The position numbers and the translations under genes were made by a program. A model generated the notes under the pieces. It was given only the letters and a program-made list of their open reading frames with translations, did no database searches and had not been told where the DNA came from. A stretch of 64,000 nucleotides of DNA from Acorus gramineus (Eukaryota; Streptophyta; Magnoliopsida; Acorales; Acoraceae): positions 14,891,496-14,955,495 of the forward strand of contig CM060857.1 of NCBI GenBank assembly GCA_030737835.1. Reading direction: 5' to 3'. This document shows, in pieces, positions 19,434 through 30,392 of this stretch; the first letter of the stretch is position 1, and each line of letters begins with the position of its first letter.

Positions 19434-20734
19434 TTTTGTGTGTGCGCGTGCGCTCTGTGAGTTTGTTTTGTAAAATTTTATAATTTGATGATCATATCTT
19501 GTGAAATGTCCATTGCTCTGGATATTGGTGACGAGTTTGGTGCATCTGTTCTACTCAGGGAAATCCTTTTTTTCTTCTTCTTGTTTTTCACTTTTTTCCA
19601 ATATATAGTTGATATATTGTGGTCATTGGCCATTTTAGAAGCATGACTATACTGAATCAAGCTACGGCTTGTTATTTATTGTTACAAAATCTTTGTATCA
19701 AATTAATGCAAATGTAATATTGAGTTTTACTGTGGTTTCTCAGAAAAGACACTTGGTGAACTTGTGGTTGGCTTCATAAGAAATCATCTGCTATGGTATT
19801 TGGCCCTCATCTGCCATGCTTGAATGAATGCTGGCAATGAAAGACCCAGCCTGGTATTGACATTGTGAATAAGGTGTTGAATAAGGGAAGAAAGAATATA
19901 TCCTCTCACTTATCCCCTTATTTTTCTCTAAGGCCTAGGTAAGGGGATAAGAAATGCTAGAATAAGTGACAAAATTTATCTCATTTGTTAAAAAAATCAA
20001 AAGGATGGGCAATTCAATTTCATTTTAAAATAAAAATAGATAGTTTTTCTTTCCACCTAAAAGGCTATCATAAACATTTATCCATTTTTTATTTCTAGCT
20101 TGATTAATGTAAATAATGACCAAATTGATATATATTTTATCTCGTAAAATTAAAATAACTTATTTTCAAAATGTTATCTACTTACCAAACTAAGGGCAAG
20201 ATAAGGAAAATGCTAAATGTGAACCATGGATTAACTTGGACCGTGCAAACACTAATTTGATTCAATAATAATCTCTTCTAATCGAAAATGAGACCATTCA
20301 TGATTTTCTAGATCTTTATAGACCCATAGACTAAATTTTAAATGATTCATAAACTCATGTATCATCTAGATTGACATTCATGGTATTGTTAGTACAAATA
20401 AATTCATAAATCATTTAATCTAATCTACAAGTAATGGATTACCAAATGGGTCAACTTCGGCAAAACTTATTTTTATACATCAGTTACACCAAATCATCTA
20501 TAGTGAATGCCATAGCCTACTCAGAAGTTAAAAAAAAAAAAACCACAAAAAGGGACATCACATAGCATGACAACAAGTAGTTGGTCACAAAAAATAATAA
20601 TACATTGGATTCCTACATCAATTTGGGTGCTTGGCACATTATCTCACATTCTAACTTGTCACACAATGATCCACAGACACCAATATCTTTCCACAGTGAT
20701 TGAAAGTAGCTTCATTTCTCTTATAGAACTTGTT
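19434..20734. other. Intergenic region between converging adaptin and unknown gene
   Basis: The two genes face each other, so this stretch holds both 3' UTRs. Apart from a MITE-like repeat at about 19880-20205 it is unremarkable AT-rich sequence. Confidence 0.5.
19880..20205 (-). mobile_element. MITE-like repeat, copy A (inverted)
   Basis: Read on the minus strand, this segment starts TTAGTTTGGTAAG and contains AATTTTACGAGATAAAATATATATC and a GGATAAATGTT...TTAGGTGGAA block. The same order is found at 41030-41330, 51895-52172 and 52183-52480. It is non-coding, so I read it as a member of a non-autonomous DNA-transposon family. Copy A is the most diverged. Confidence 0.55.
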
Positions 20735-22388
20735 TTAAAGCTCCAACACCACAACTGCAAGTCCATGAAAAAAAAATCAAACACATCAGCCAAACGCTGA
20801 TACATTCAGTCATTCCTGCAATCCTACCAAAGTATATGACATATTGACATCTCTAATACAAAAACATATGCATTAAATTCATTCAAATATATGCTTAATT
20901 TTTTGTGAATTGTATGTATTATTATATTTCATTAGACAGAATTCAAAACATGTTGAATATGCCAAAGTGACTGCAGGACTATCAAAGGTTTCAAAACCAG
21001 TATTTGGACTTACAGTCAGTATCAGTGGTGATCCAGTTCCCAACTCTCACGCTCTCCTCCGATCTCGGGCTGACCACCGCCGCCTCCGCCCCATCGCGCA
21101 ACGCATCGGACAAGGAGTCCTTCATCAGATTCCGGTCATTCCTAGACGCAGAGGCCAGAGAGAGGGGAGAGAAGGCAGAGGAGTTCGAACAACTCCCGAC
21201 GTCCCATCTGAAGCTTATCTTGCTCGAACTCTCGCTCGATTCGTCGAACGAGGAGGCCTTCATAGCCCCACTTCGGTTGCGAAAATACAGCACCTTCAAA
21301 AACATGTAACCAAGTCTGTCAATCGGATACAGTTCTAATATCGAATACTGATGTTAATGTTCAAATTCAAATCTCTTCACATTACATTACATGTTTAAAA
21401 GTCATTTAGAAACTCGTTTGGATTTGCTTTTGCTTTTGCTTTCTCAAGAATCGAAAAAAATCAAATGTGAGATTTCTAAGAATCGAATTTATTAAACTAC
21501 TTTATACAACATCATACTTTCAAACATACTCATAATTAAAAATGAGATTTTAAGGAGAACACAATAGTTATTTAAATTTTCAAGATTTTGATTAATTATG
21601 CAGATTAATGAATAAGAACATTATGTAATACCAATATTTATGATTTTAATATTTTTTTGAGTGGATACCTTCATATCTGTATCCTCATTTTTGGATACTC
21701 GGCAAATTTTTTATTTTTCAGATACAGACTTCAAGCGAATACAACTATTTTTTTAGAATAATTGACACGCTAACACGCTTACATAGTTACATATAATACC
21801 AATATGAGAAATTTCACATAACAAAACCAATTAAAAAACAGAGTGAATTGGGTAAGTAATTAGTCTTTACCTTCCATCCTCTGTTTCCACCTCTATCAGA
21901 CTTGGCCGCCGCAGCCCACCTGAGAAGCTCCTTCATCCGAGACTTCGATCGCCTCCCCTCGCACTTCTTCTCAGTCTCATGTCGATCACCGTCCTCTGCA
22001 TTGACAGAACACGTCGCTTCACATATGGGTAAGACCTTGCTTCCCACATGAACTTGTTCTGCAGAGTCATGAACAGACTCCTCTTTCACTTGGTTCCTCC
22101 AGTGATGGTTCTTGTACAAGCTCTTCAGGCTCTTCAAGTTGAGTGTGCTGTAAAAGCATGTCCTTGTGTCCCCCCTCGCGAGGACTATCGTCACCGAATC
22201 CTTGCTTTCCATGTCTGTCTCCCCTCGCTTGATGATCAGTACTCCTCTTGAAGCTGTTCATGAGAGATGATCAACAAAAAGCACACGCTATGAAGCATCA
22301 AATATGCGTTTTTGTTTTCTTTCATACCTGGTTGAGCTCTTGGAATGATGAGTTCCTTGTGTGGGGATGGCTTGAAAAGCCAATGCAT
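20735..22388 (-). CDS. Conserved plant protein of unknown function (244 aa)
   Basis: Four exons join perfectly on the minus strand: 22388-22328, 22244-21871, 21293-21014 and 20754-20735, giving 244 aa. The protein starts MHWLFKPSPHKELIIPRAQPG. It continues through a charged middle (MESKDSVTIVLARGD, TLNLKSLKSLYKNHHWRNQ), a basic helix SRMKELLRWAAAAKS, then KISFRWDVGSCSNSSAFSPLSLA, and ends NWITTDTDFVVLEL. No enzyme motif, signal peptide or membrane segment is visible. I recall similar uncharacterised proteins in other plants but cannot name a domain. The final exon is only 20 nt (FVVLEL plus stop); without it the ORF would read through the donor into CKSKYWF. The basic RMKELLRW segment and the Ser-rich tail suggest an intracellular, perhaps nuclear, protein, which is inference only. 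Confidence 0.88.
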
Positions 22389-23636
22389 GATCTAAAACAA
22401 TGAAGGGGAATTGTTATTATGTGTCAGAGTGTAACATGCATTAGTAATATAAGTAAACAAAATATAACTCACATGCATTGTCCTTGCTGTTGATTAGATG
22501 GAATCAAAAAAATTTGGTCAAATGAAAAGTTGAGACTGTGATCTGAATATGTTTTTGTCTCCTCCTATCCCCCACCAAATCCAGATGTGTTTTTAAGATG
22601 GGTGTGATCAAAGGAACATGGGAAGCCAGGGAAGCAGGGATTGAATGTGGGGGTTGGGCTGGTCTTACTGTGTATGTGTAGTGTGTGTGTGTGTTTTAAT
22701 AGTGATTAAGAGTGAGAAGTCATATGAAGGTTGGTACAGTTTTTATGTTAAAATAATGGTGTGGTGGGGATTTGGATTTATGGGACCCTTTTTTTTTTGG
22801 ATGGGACTGTGGGGGCCTTATTTGAGCCCACATGGGTGACAGGCCATCTGACTTCATTACCCCTTTGGGTTGGAATCTGATGCTTCTCCTCTATGATTTG
22901 TCCACTTTGTTTCCATGGATAATGTTACACGCAACCCTTAATTCAGTCTATACATATTTTAATTTTTTTTAAAATAATATATCTCATTTATTAAGATAAA
23001 TATTTTTATAAAAAAAAAAATATACTCTAATGAATTGCATAAATACAGTTATAGAAAATTTTAAAAAATTCTATCAAAATATATATTTTGTTAATAGGCG
23101 TATATGCTCTGTGATTTTCTAATTGACGCACATAAAACTGAAACGAAAAAAAGGTGTATAACTTCACTCTTATTTCCATTCTTTCATAAAAGGGGGTGTT
23201 GATACATTTGTGATCTCGTTTGTAGTCTCATGAATAAATATGTGCATTTTTTTTTAAAAAAAAAATGTTATGCTTAATCCCCAAACATAGTTTTTTTAAT
23301 ATTTTTTTTAAAATCATATATCTCATCTAATGAGGTATATATTTTATAAAAGACGAACTATATACCTTAATAAATTAAATGATATCATTTATAGAAAATG
23401 TAAAACAATTTCAATGAAATATATATCCCATTAAAGTGAGCGGAGGGGACTACTAAGGTATATGAGACTGCATTTAGGATTATAAAAAAAAATTGAGTGT
23501 AACTGTGATAAAAAAAATATATTTCCATTAGTTCAGTATGTAATTTAAGAAAAAATAAAATACGCGCGTGTCTTTATTATATCAATTCACACACATCGAA
23601 ATGAACACTTCCACCGGGATGTAATCAAATATGAAT
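22389..23636. other. Upstream region of the unknown-function gene, no gene seen
   Basis: This holds the 5' flank of the minus-strand gene, including a short (GT)n tract near 22680, followed by very AT-rich DNA with several poly-A/T runs. Nothing coding was recognised. Confidence 0.5.
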
Positions 23637-24325
23637 GGGGGAGATATATTTCCACCCCACAAGTTCTCTAACCCCCCCCCCCCAAAAAAAAAAATTGGGG
23701 TGGGTTAGAGAACCTTGGAAAAAGAGGGGTAGGGAGAGAGAGAGATAAGAATAGAGAGAGAGAGAGCAGGAAGAAGAACACATTCCCGCACGTCCGCTTC
23801 CTCGTTGTCACTACCACATCGCCGCAAGTCCTCTTCCCCGCCGTCACCGTCGCGTTCCCGCATGTCCGCTTCCTCGCCGCCGCCACACATCCTCTTCCCC
23901 GCCGTCACCGTCACGTCCCCGCACGTCCGCTTCCTCACCATCGTCGTCACGCCCCCGCACATCTTGCTGCGTGCTCGCATATCTTGTTTCCTGCTGTCTT
24001 CTTCCCTGCCCCTGCTCTTCCTCCACCTCAACCCACCACCACATCCACGAAATCCACCGCTTCTACCGCCTCTCCATCCCCATCATCTTGGGCAGTGAGT
24101 GCCTCTCAGCCGTTCAAGGCTGGCTCCTCCTCTAGCCACGCTTCACGTCCAAGCCCGCCACCCACTCCCAGCTCCTCCTAAACCCACTCTTCATCATTTG
24201 GCACCGACTCCCCGAGAACTCATCTCTCTCTCTCTCTCTCTTTTTTCCATGGTTTCTCTAACCCACCCCCAAATTTTATTTTTGGGGTGGGTTAGAGAAC
24301 TAGAGAGGTAGAAATATAACCCCCC
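23637..24325. mobile_element. Non-autonomous TIR transposon with 8-bp TSD (hAT-like)
   Basis: The 689-bp element is flanked by the direct repeat ATATGAAT (23629-23636 and 24326-24333). Its ends are inverted repeats of about 37 bp, starting GGGGG(A/G) and running through ATATTTC(C/T)ACC to GTTCTCTAACCC. Each end also folds on itself: TTCTCTAACCC...GGGTTAGAGAA is repeated as a local hairpin at 23670-23712 and again at 24253-24302. The interior (about 23770-24230) is unusually GC-rich and carries imperfect tandem copies of a CCCGCACGTCCGCTTCCTC / CCCCGCCGTCACCGTC module. There is no transposase. An 8-bp duplication points to the hAT superfamily. Confidence 0.8.
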
Positions 24326-24333
24326 ATATGAAT

Positions 24334-24950
24334 TTTATGTTTCTCTTTCATTTTACTATTATGTCCTATTTGATAGCATAATAAAAAGGATAATACGATG
24401 AAATAAAAAAAAACCAATAATTATGATAGAGTGATAGATATACTCCATCATTACCATAATATTTTTATTCTCATTTTATGTTTTATTATAAAATAAAAAA
24501 TATATGCATTTAATTCATTTAAATAAATATTTATTTTTTTATAAAAAAAATTATATTTATGAAAAATAATACAGGTTGGTGACTAACATTTTCATATTGC
24601 ATTTATAAAAAAAAATAAAATGTTCTTGTAATTTTAAATGATTGCAACTGATGAATGGGAGGTCATCCTAAGCTTATCCTCACCGGAGAAGGAAGAGAAG
24701 GCGTTGATGCCGTGGTGTTCCCCGGCAGTTTCGCGTTGTTTATGAAATCGCGACTTCCCATGCAACTCACATTACGTGTCTCCACCTAGTCCGTTTGGGA
24801 TCTGATCTTTGAAGCGTCTACGTGGCGCAAGCTCATTGATTTGATCGAGACAATTCAAATCGCATATGACAGAACTTGTACCATAAAAATATCTGAACCG
24901 TTAAAACAAGGGAATGGTAATTTAATAGAGTTAAATGCATATAAAACACA

Positions 24951-24988
<38 letters not shown>

Positions 24989-26752
24989 CCCCCCCCCCCC
25001 CCTCCCTTTAAATCTCCAGTAAATTATCTGAAATCCAAATAACATTTTACTTTTCCTAAAGTCTATATAACCAATCCCTAAAAACATCCGTGTAAGTTCA
25101 AATAGCTCCCCTGAGTTAAATTTTCATTGATAGATGAGAAATATTTTATAACTATTATGTTTGATTAATCCTAAATGAAACAAAGTATACTAAAAACCCA
25201 CTAGAACATGTTAAAATGCATAAAATCATGTATAAATGATATTATTATCCTTCCGAATAAGTTTTTATAATTTATTCATAGGGGTAAAATTATCATTTAT
25301 AGAAAGTTTTTCACATTTCAACTCGTTGTGGAGGGTTTTTTTTTGCTATACCATGTTTTTAGTCAGAGCTAATTAAACAAAATATTAATAATATATATAT
25401 TCTTCATCTGCCATCAGAAGTTTAACACGTGGGACTATTTGGATTTACATATATATTTTAAGAAGTTATATAAACTTCAAGAAAGTCAGGGAGTTATATA
25501 GATTTCTGACAGTTTACAAGGGATTATTAGGATTTTTTCCTTTTTAAAAATCTTATGAGATATACGATCTTACAAAAAATAAAATGTATAGTTTAAAAAT
25601 TAAATGATGTTATTTATACAAAATGTAAAAAAATTGAACAAGATATATATCTGATACAATGAATATAGAGAGAATTAAGGAGATATACGAGACTGTATTT
25701 AAGACAAAAATGAGTGTCACTACGCTATGCTTACTCGTGGAGGAATATGTTTGGCCCATCAATTATCACTCCCAACTAGGTGAGTCAAACCTTCCAAATC
25801 AAGGGATGATCCCCCAATGAAGCTGTTTTCATGGGAGACCTCAAGGTGGGTTATACCATGCAAATTAGACCAAATTGAGAATAAACTTATGTTATACGTA
25901 CCATCCCATTTTGCATATGTTGGCTTTTGTGTGTAATAATGTGTGGGATTAGCTTCCTTGCCAATCTCGATTTCTCTAAATTTGTGTGCCATTTTTTTTA
26001 TTATATAAAACAATATGAATTTAACCTTGTTTAGCAAGTTGGTTAAAATTCATACAACTCATAATCATGTCCGTCAAGTTGGATAAAATTTCATACAATG
26101 TATCAAATTCTGTCTGGCAACTTCGTTAAACGTATCATATAACCTATCAACTAAAAGAGCTGTAGTTCCTGGATGGAGATATTCTGGGGTGGGTTATGAT
26201 TAGGATTATAACTCGAATGGGTTAGATAGGTAGATTTATTAGAGTTCAACATGAACTCAACCTAAAGATAGAGAAGGCGAATCTAAATCAATATCGACTT
26301 AATTGCAAAGTATAATAGGTTAACCCGAACTTGACCAGTCTTAGTTGTGGTTCAGGTTGGATTGAATTCAAAAAAAAAAAATTTTAAATGGAAGATGATA
26401 TTATTTTATAAAATTTAAAATATATTATCAATAGTATTCTACACGAAAAAATAATAAATATAAAAATCATTGATAATGGAAGAGCTAAAATAAATAAATG
26501 AAATTATAAATATAATATATTTTATGGTAAAAAAATATTTTAAAACAAATTAAAATTTTATCAAATATTTAAATTTACTGCTCACCACATTATCAGTTTT
26601 GGTTTGGGTTTCAAATATTCCACTACTCTACCCCCAACTATAAAACAATGACCAAAGAGGGCCAATATTTATTTGTCAGAAAAAGATTAGAGTGAAATAA
26701 ATCAATCATAATACGAGGAGGATCGACAAAAAATTTCTTATTAAGAATACTA
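24334..26752. other. AT-rich intergenic region, transposon remnants
   Basis: No gene was recognised. A poly-C/(CT)n/poly-C run occupies about 24951-25010. From about 25015 to 25545 there is a repeat related to 8150-9530, with CTATATAACC...CAAATAGCTCCCC at the left and GGGACTATTTGGATTTACA...TTATATAGATTT in opposite orientation at the right, which looks like an old inverted-repeat element. Confidence 0.4.
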
Positions 26753-26988
26753 GGGTCTATTTGGATATGAGTTTAGGTAGATTCTGCGTTTGAAAAGTTA
26801 AAAATTTTAAAACTCAAATCCAAATACATTTTCAACGTTTAACTTTTCAAATCACAATCTTCTTTTCTTTTTTAGGCCAAAAAATCTTGCGATTCAAAAT
26901 CTAATAAAACCTAGCTTTTCAAAAGCTGATTTTGAATCATAAGATTTTAAAAATTTCAGAGTTTCAACCTCACATTCAAATGCACCCC
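26753..26988. mobile_element. MITE with GGGT.. terminal inverted repeats
   Basis: The left end GGGTCTATTTGGATATGAG matches the reverse complement of the right end (GGGGTGCATTTGAATGTGAG). The interior is non-coding and partly self-complementary (AAAACTCAAATCC, TTTTCAAAAGCTGATTTTGA). No clear target duplication was found. It resembles the element in the dihydroxy-acid dehydratase intron. Confidence 0.6.
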
Positions 26989-27870
26989 AGGTAATTGTGA
27001 CTCATATTTTTTTGATTTTGTACAATGTGGGCCGTCTATCATAGGTGGGCCGTCTAAGTGGGCTAGAAGTCTGCCTAAAGCCCCCACAAAGGAAGGTTTT
27101 TAAAGAAAAACAAAAGGAAAATTTTAAACTCAGAACGTTATACCCAATAAAATTCAAAACAAACATGTTTTTATTTTCATAAAAATAGTAAACATCATCT
27201 AATAAAGTATATACTTTGATAAAAAGTATATATCTCTCCATTTCAAGTTGAATGAATTGGGTGTGTGTGCGTGTGTATTTAATGAATTATATTTCTTTTA
27301 TAAAAATGCATACACCCATATTAATTGAATGATAAGTTTTTACATTTTTTTGTAATAGAGTATGTACTGGAGGTACAAAAATGACTGAGTGTATTATTGC
27401 CTTTTTTGTGTGGATATTTATCAAAAAAATTGTATAAGATTATATAATATGATGATTAAACAAATTCATTCCACTTATATTACTTATATTAGTCAGATAT
27501 CAATTCGATATATTTGAACATCAACATATTAAATAAATCATGCTAAAAATAATTTGTATTGCTAAATATGAAAATCAACCACTAATATATTTGAAATCAA
27601 CATATTAAATACCTTTATGTAACTAATAATGTCAATTAGAACACTTTTCTTCTATAAGATTTGAACTAAGAAAGAAAAATCTAAACGAAATCCCATTTTT
27701 TACACTAAATCGATACAAAAAATTAATATGCATAGAAAAAATACCACTAAAAACATTAACACATAATCCAAATAAAAAACGTGTTCAAATGAAAGACATG
27801 ATCCAAATATAATACATGTCGTTCCACATTTATGAATTTGAACATACACATCAACCCATGTTCATAAAAT
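26989..27870. other. AT-rich flank of the PMD gene
   Basis: No gene or terminal inverted repeat was recognised. If the Mutator-like composite has a 3' end it may lie here, but I could not define it. Confidence 0.35.
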
Positions 27871-30209
27871 TCAAAAGGGCGAAAGATTAAACCTCTGAAC
27901 CTTTCCCCTCTTTGGCTTCGAAGGCCTAGTGGTAGGAGGAGGTTGTGGCACATTCTTTCTAGGACGGCCACGTCCACGTCGTGGCGGAGATGGATGTGGT
28001 GGGGGAGGTGGAGGCTCTACATCATCATCTTCGTCGTCGTCGTCATTGTTGTCGTCCCCACCATTGTCACCATCGCCGCCTCCCTCGTCCTTGTCGTCCC
28101 CTACATCGTTGTCATCACCCCCTCCATCGTCGCCATCACCACCTCCATCATCCTCGTCGTCCCCTCCATCATCCCCATCACCACCTCCGTCATCCTCGTC
28201 TTCCCCTCCATTATCGCCATCACCACCTCCGTCATCCTTGTCGTCCCCTCCACCGTTGCCATCGCCCCCTCCGTTGTCCTCGTCCTTGCTCTCATCATCT
28301 CCTCCATCGTCGCCATTGTCCTCTTCATCATCTTGTTCTTCATCGCTCTGAGAAACATATTCCTCCGGTATGTCACGCGGGCGCAGCTCACACATGAGAT
28401 TCTGCATATACGTTCTTACTCTCCACAATCTCATTAGCTGTCCCAACATCTTGAATGTCACGTGCTTCTGAAGAATTTATGATCCCCTCAATGTTACTAA
28501 GGCATTGCCCCTGAAAACCAAAAGGTAAGAGTTAGACATTATACATAGTTTTTAAACTAAAATAGTTCATTAAATATACATTACTTACCATACGTTCTTC
28601 AATAAAACTACTTGGATGCCAAACTACTCCTCCAAATATAATGGGTGGGGTCAAATGTCGAATCGTATATGCCCAATACCAACTTAAATATTGATCCAAT
28701 GGGTATTCTCCAGTGGAAGCAATGACCATCCTCCTCCTTATGTTCCATCTCTCAATATGCGTACGATGGAGAGTAGAGAAATCCTCGGTTGATCTACCAC
28801 GCCTACTCTTGTAATCAAGGCGTTGTACCTCCCCTGATATGCGTTGTGGAAGTTCAAATTGCCTCATTATCCTGTCAGGTATATGCATGGCCACAATCTC
28901 GAAGCAAATAATTGAAGTTCTTGATAGCCAGATCTCTTGTCCCGCACGACATATATTATGTAGTTGCGCAATAACGTCAGGCGTATACGCCTCCCATATT
29001 ATCTGTCACATAATAAAATTATAAAGCGTTCATGATCAATGGATAGAACATCAAAAAAGGCAAGACATGCTACCAGCTTAGCCCTATGTAAACGGAGACA
29101 TCGAATTGGATTTTCTGTCGTAGCTCTAGGAACATTCCACCTTCATATAAAAAGTGAATATTATATGATGGCACATGATGTAAAGCTTCTTGCAACCTCT
29201 CTGACTTGATATAAAAATGGATACATACCAAGAACCAAGAGATGAATCGTTTTGCAAAATGAGAACTCTACGACTTGGACGACCAACATGCAACCTCTCC
29301 TAAGCCCAAAGCTAATGATAACATGAAAGTGATACATAATTGGTTAAACGTTATGACTTCTTAAAATGAAGGTGTTATGAATAAAGTATTACCTGTAAAA
29401 GGGTTAGACATCCGATGATGGTCTTAGCTTTTTTTATGCTGCCTCTAGTGAGGGATTTGTACAAAGTCGCTAATATTATAGACCCCCATGAGTATATAGG
29501 TTCTAACCACTTTAACAGTCTCAGATAAGACGAATGTATGAGACTACCGGTCGAGTTACAGAATATCGTGCATCCGAGGAGGTACAACAGGTAAGCACGG
29601 GCATGATAACAAAGCACGTCATGTGAAGCTCGACGAGGAACGACCATGAACTGTTGCCTCAACCATCCCATCTTAATTGCTCCCTGACGCATCTGATTGT
29701 CAGGAGGAATTCTACCCAATAATTGTTGGCATAAACGACCGAGATCCTCAAACCTACCTGTGACTGCACGACCCTCAATCAGCAAACCAAGCAAAACATA
29801 GACATCTTGCAATGTGATGGTCATTTCTCCATTGTGAAGGTGGAATGTGTATGTTTTCGGTTTCCATCGCTCAACTAATGCTGTGATCAATGCACGGTCT
29901 AACCGAATCCATGCCACCTTTGTCAAATGATAAAGGCCGACGTCGCGCACAAATGGGATAAGTCTTGCATCAGATATCCATTTCTTCAATGAAAGAAAGT
30001 GACTCTTACAATATAAAAAACTCTGTCGACCTGAAAGAAAAAAAAAACACATTAAGTTGACCTAAAAGAAAAAAAAATGAAAGATTATAATTGAACGAAA
30101 GATTTACCTCTCTGTCGATCAGTACAGCAGATCTATAGTACTTCTGGTAGTATAACAATCCATCATGTAATGGGCCATGCCATTCTCGTCGGGGATCTTC
30201 AGCCATCAT
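27871..30209 (-). pseudogene. Plant mobile domain (PMD/MAIN-like) gene with Asp/Gly tail and AT-hook, damaged
   Basis: PMD proteins occur both as host genes (MAIN/MAIL) and as transposon cargo. Exons on the minus strand: 30209-30108, 30022-29393, 29299 or 29311 to 29229, 29140-29074, 29002-28589, 28510-27871. The PMD core is clear: RLIPFVRDVGLYHLTKVAWIRL, ALVERWKPKTYTFHLHNGEMTITLQDVYVLLGL, then ERLHVGRPSRR, IIWEAYTPDVIAQL and DRIMRQFELPQRI. The last exon encodes an Asp/Gly/Glu repeat (minus about 28350-28030), a run of six prolines and the AT-hook-like RRGRGRPRKN. Two lesions: an in-frame TAG at 29300-29302 where Trp is expected, avoidable by using an alternative acceptor ending at that TAG, and a 1-nt frameshift near 28391-28400 between the GTANEIVES and ELRPRDIPEEY segments. 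It follows the transposase on the same strand, so it is probably element cargo rather than a host gene. Confidence 0.75.
28030..28350 (-). repeat. Degenerate GAT/GGN coding repeat (Asp/Gly tract)
   Basis: Short, imperfectly repeated GAT-GGN-GGA units encode a strongly acidic Asp/Gly tract of roughly 100 residues inside the PMD gene's last exon. The strand bias is extreme: the plus strand is almost entirely C/T and A with CATC/CACC words. Confidence 0.8.
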
Positions 30210-30392
30210 CTATGATAAATATATAACCCATTAAATTATATTAACGCATATAAACATAACAAATATATGAGCTCAACAAACCATAGCATACCATAAAACC
30301 CTATTTGAACAAGAACCCCTATTATGACCAGTATTTCAACAAACTGTGCATCTAAAACCAGAATGATTAGCTCTTTCATCCATCGCCATACG

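Noticed and set aside
23668..24181. Several overlapping ORFs on both strands around 23.7-24.2 kb
   Set aside because: They come from the GC-rich tandem repeat inside the TIR element and show no splice structure or known domain.
27929..28437. Long plus-strand ORFs rich in Ser/Pro or His/Arg
   Set aside because: They are antisense readings of the Asp/Gly repeat of the PMD gene, where low codon complexity removes stops.
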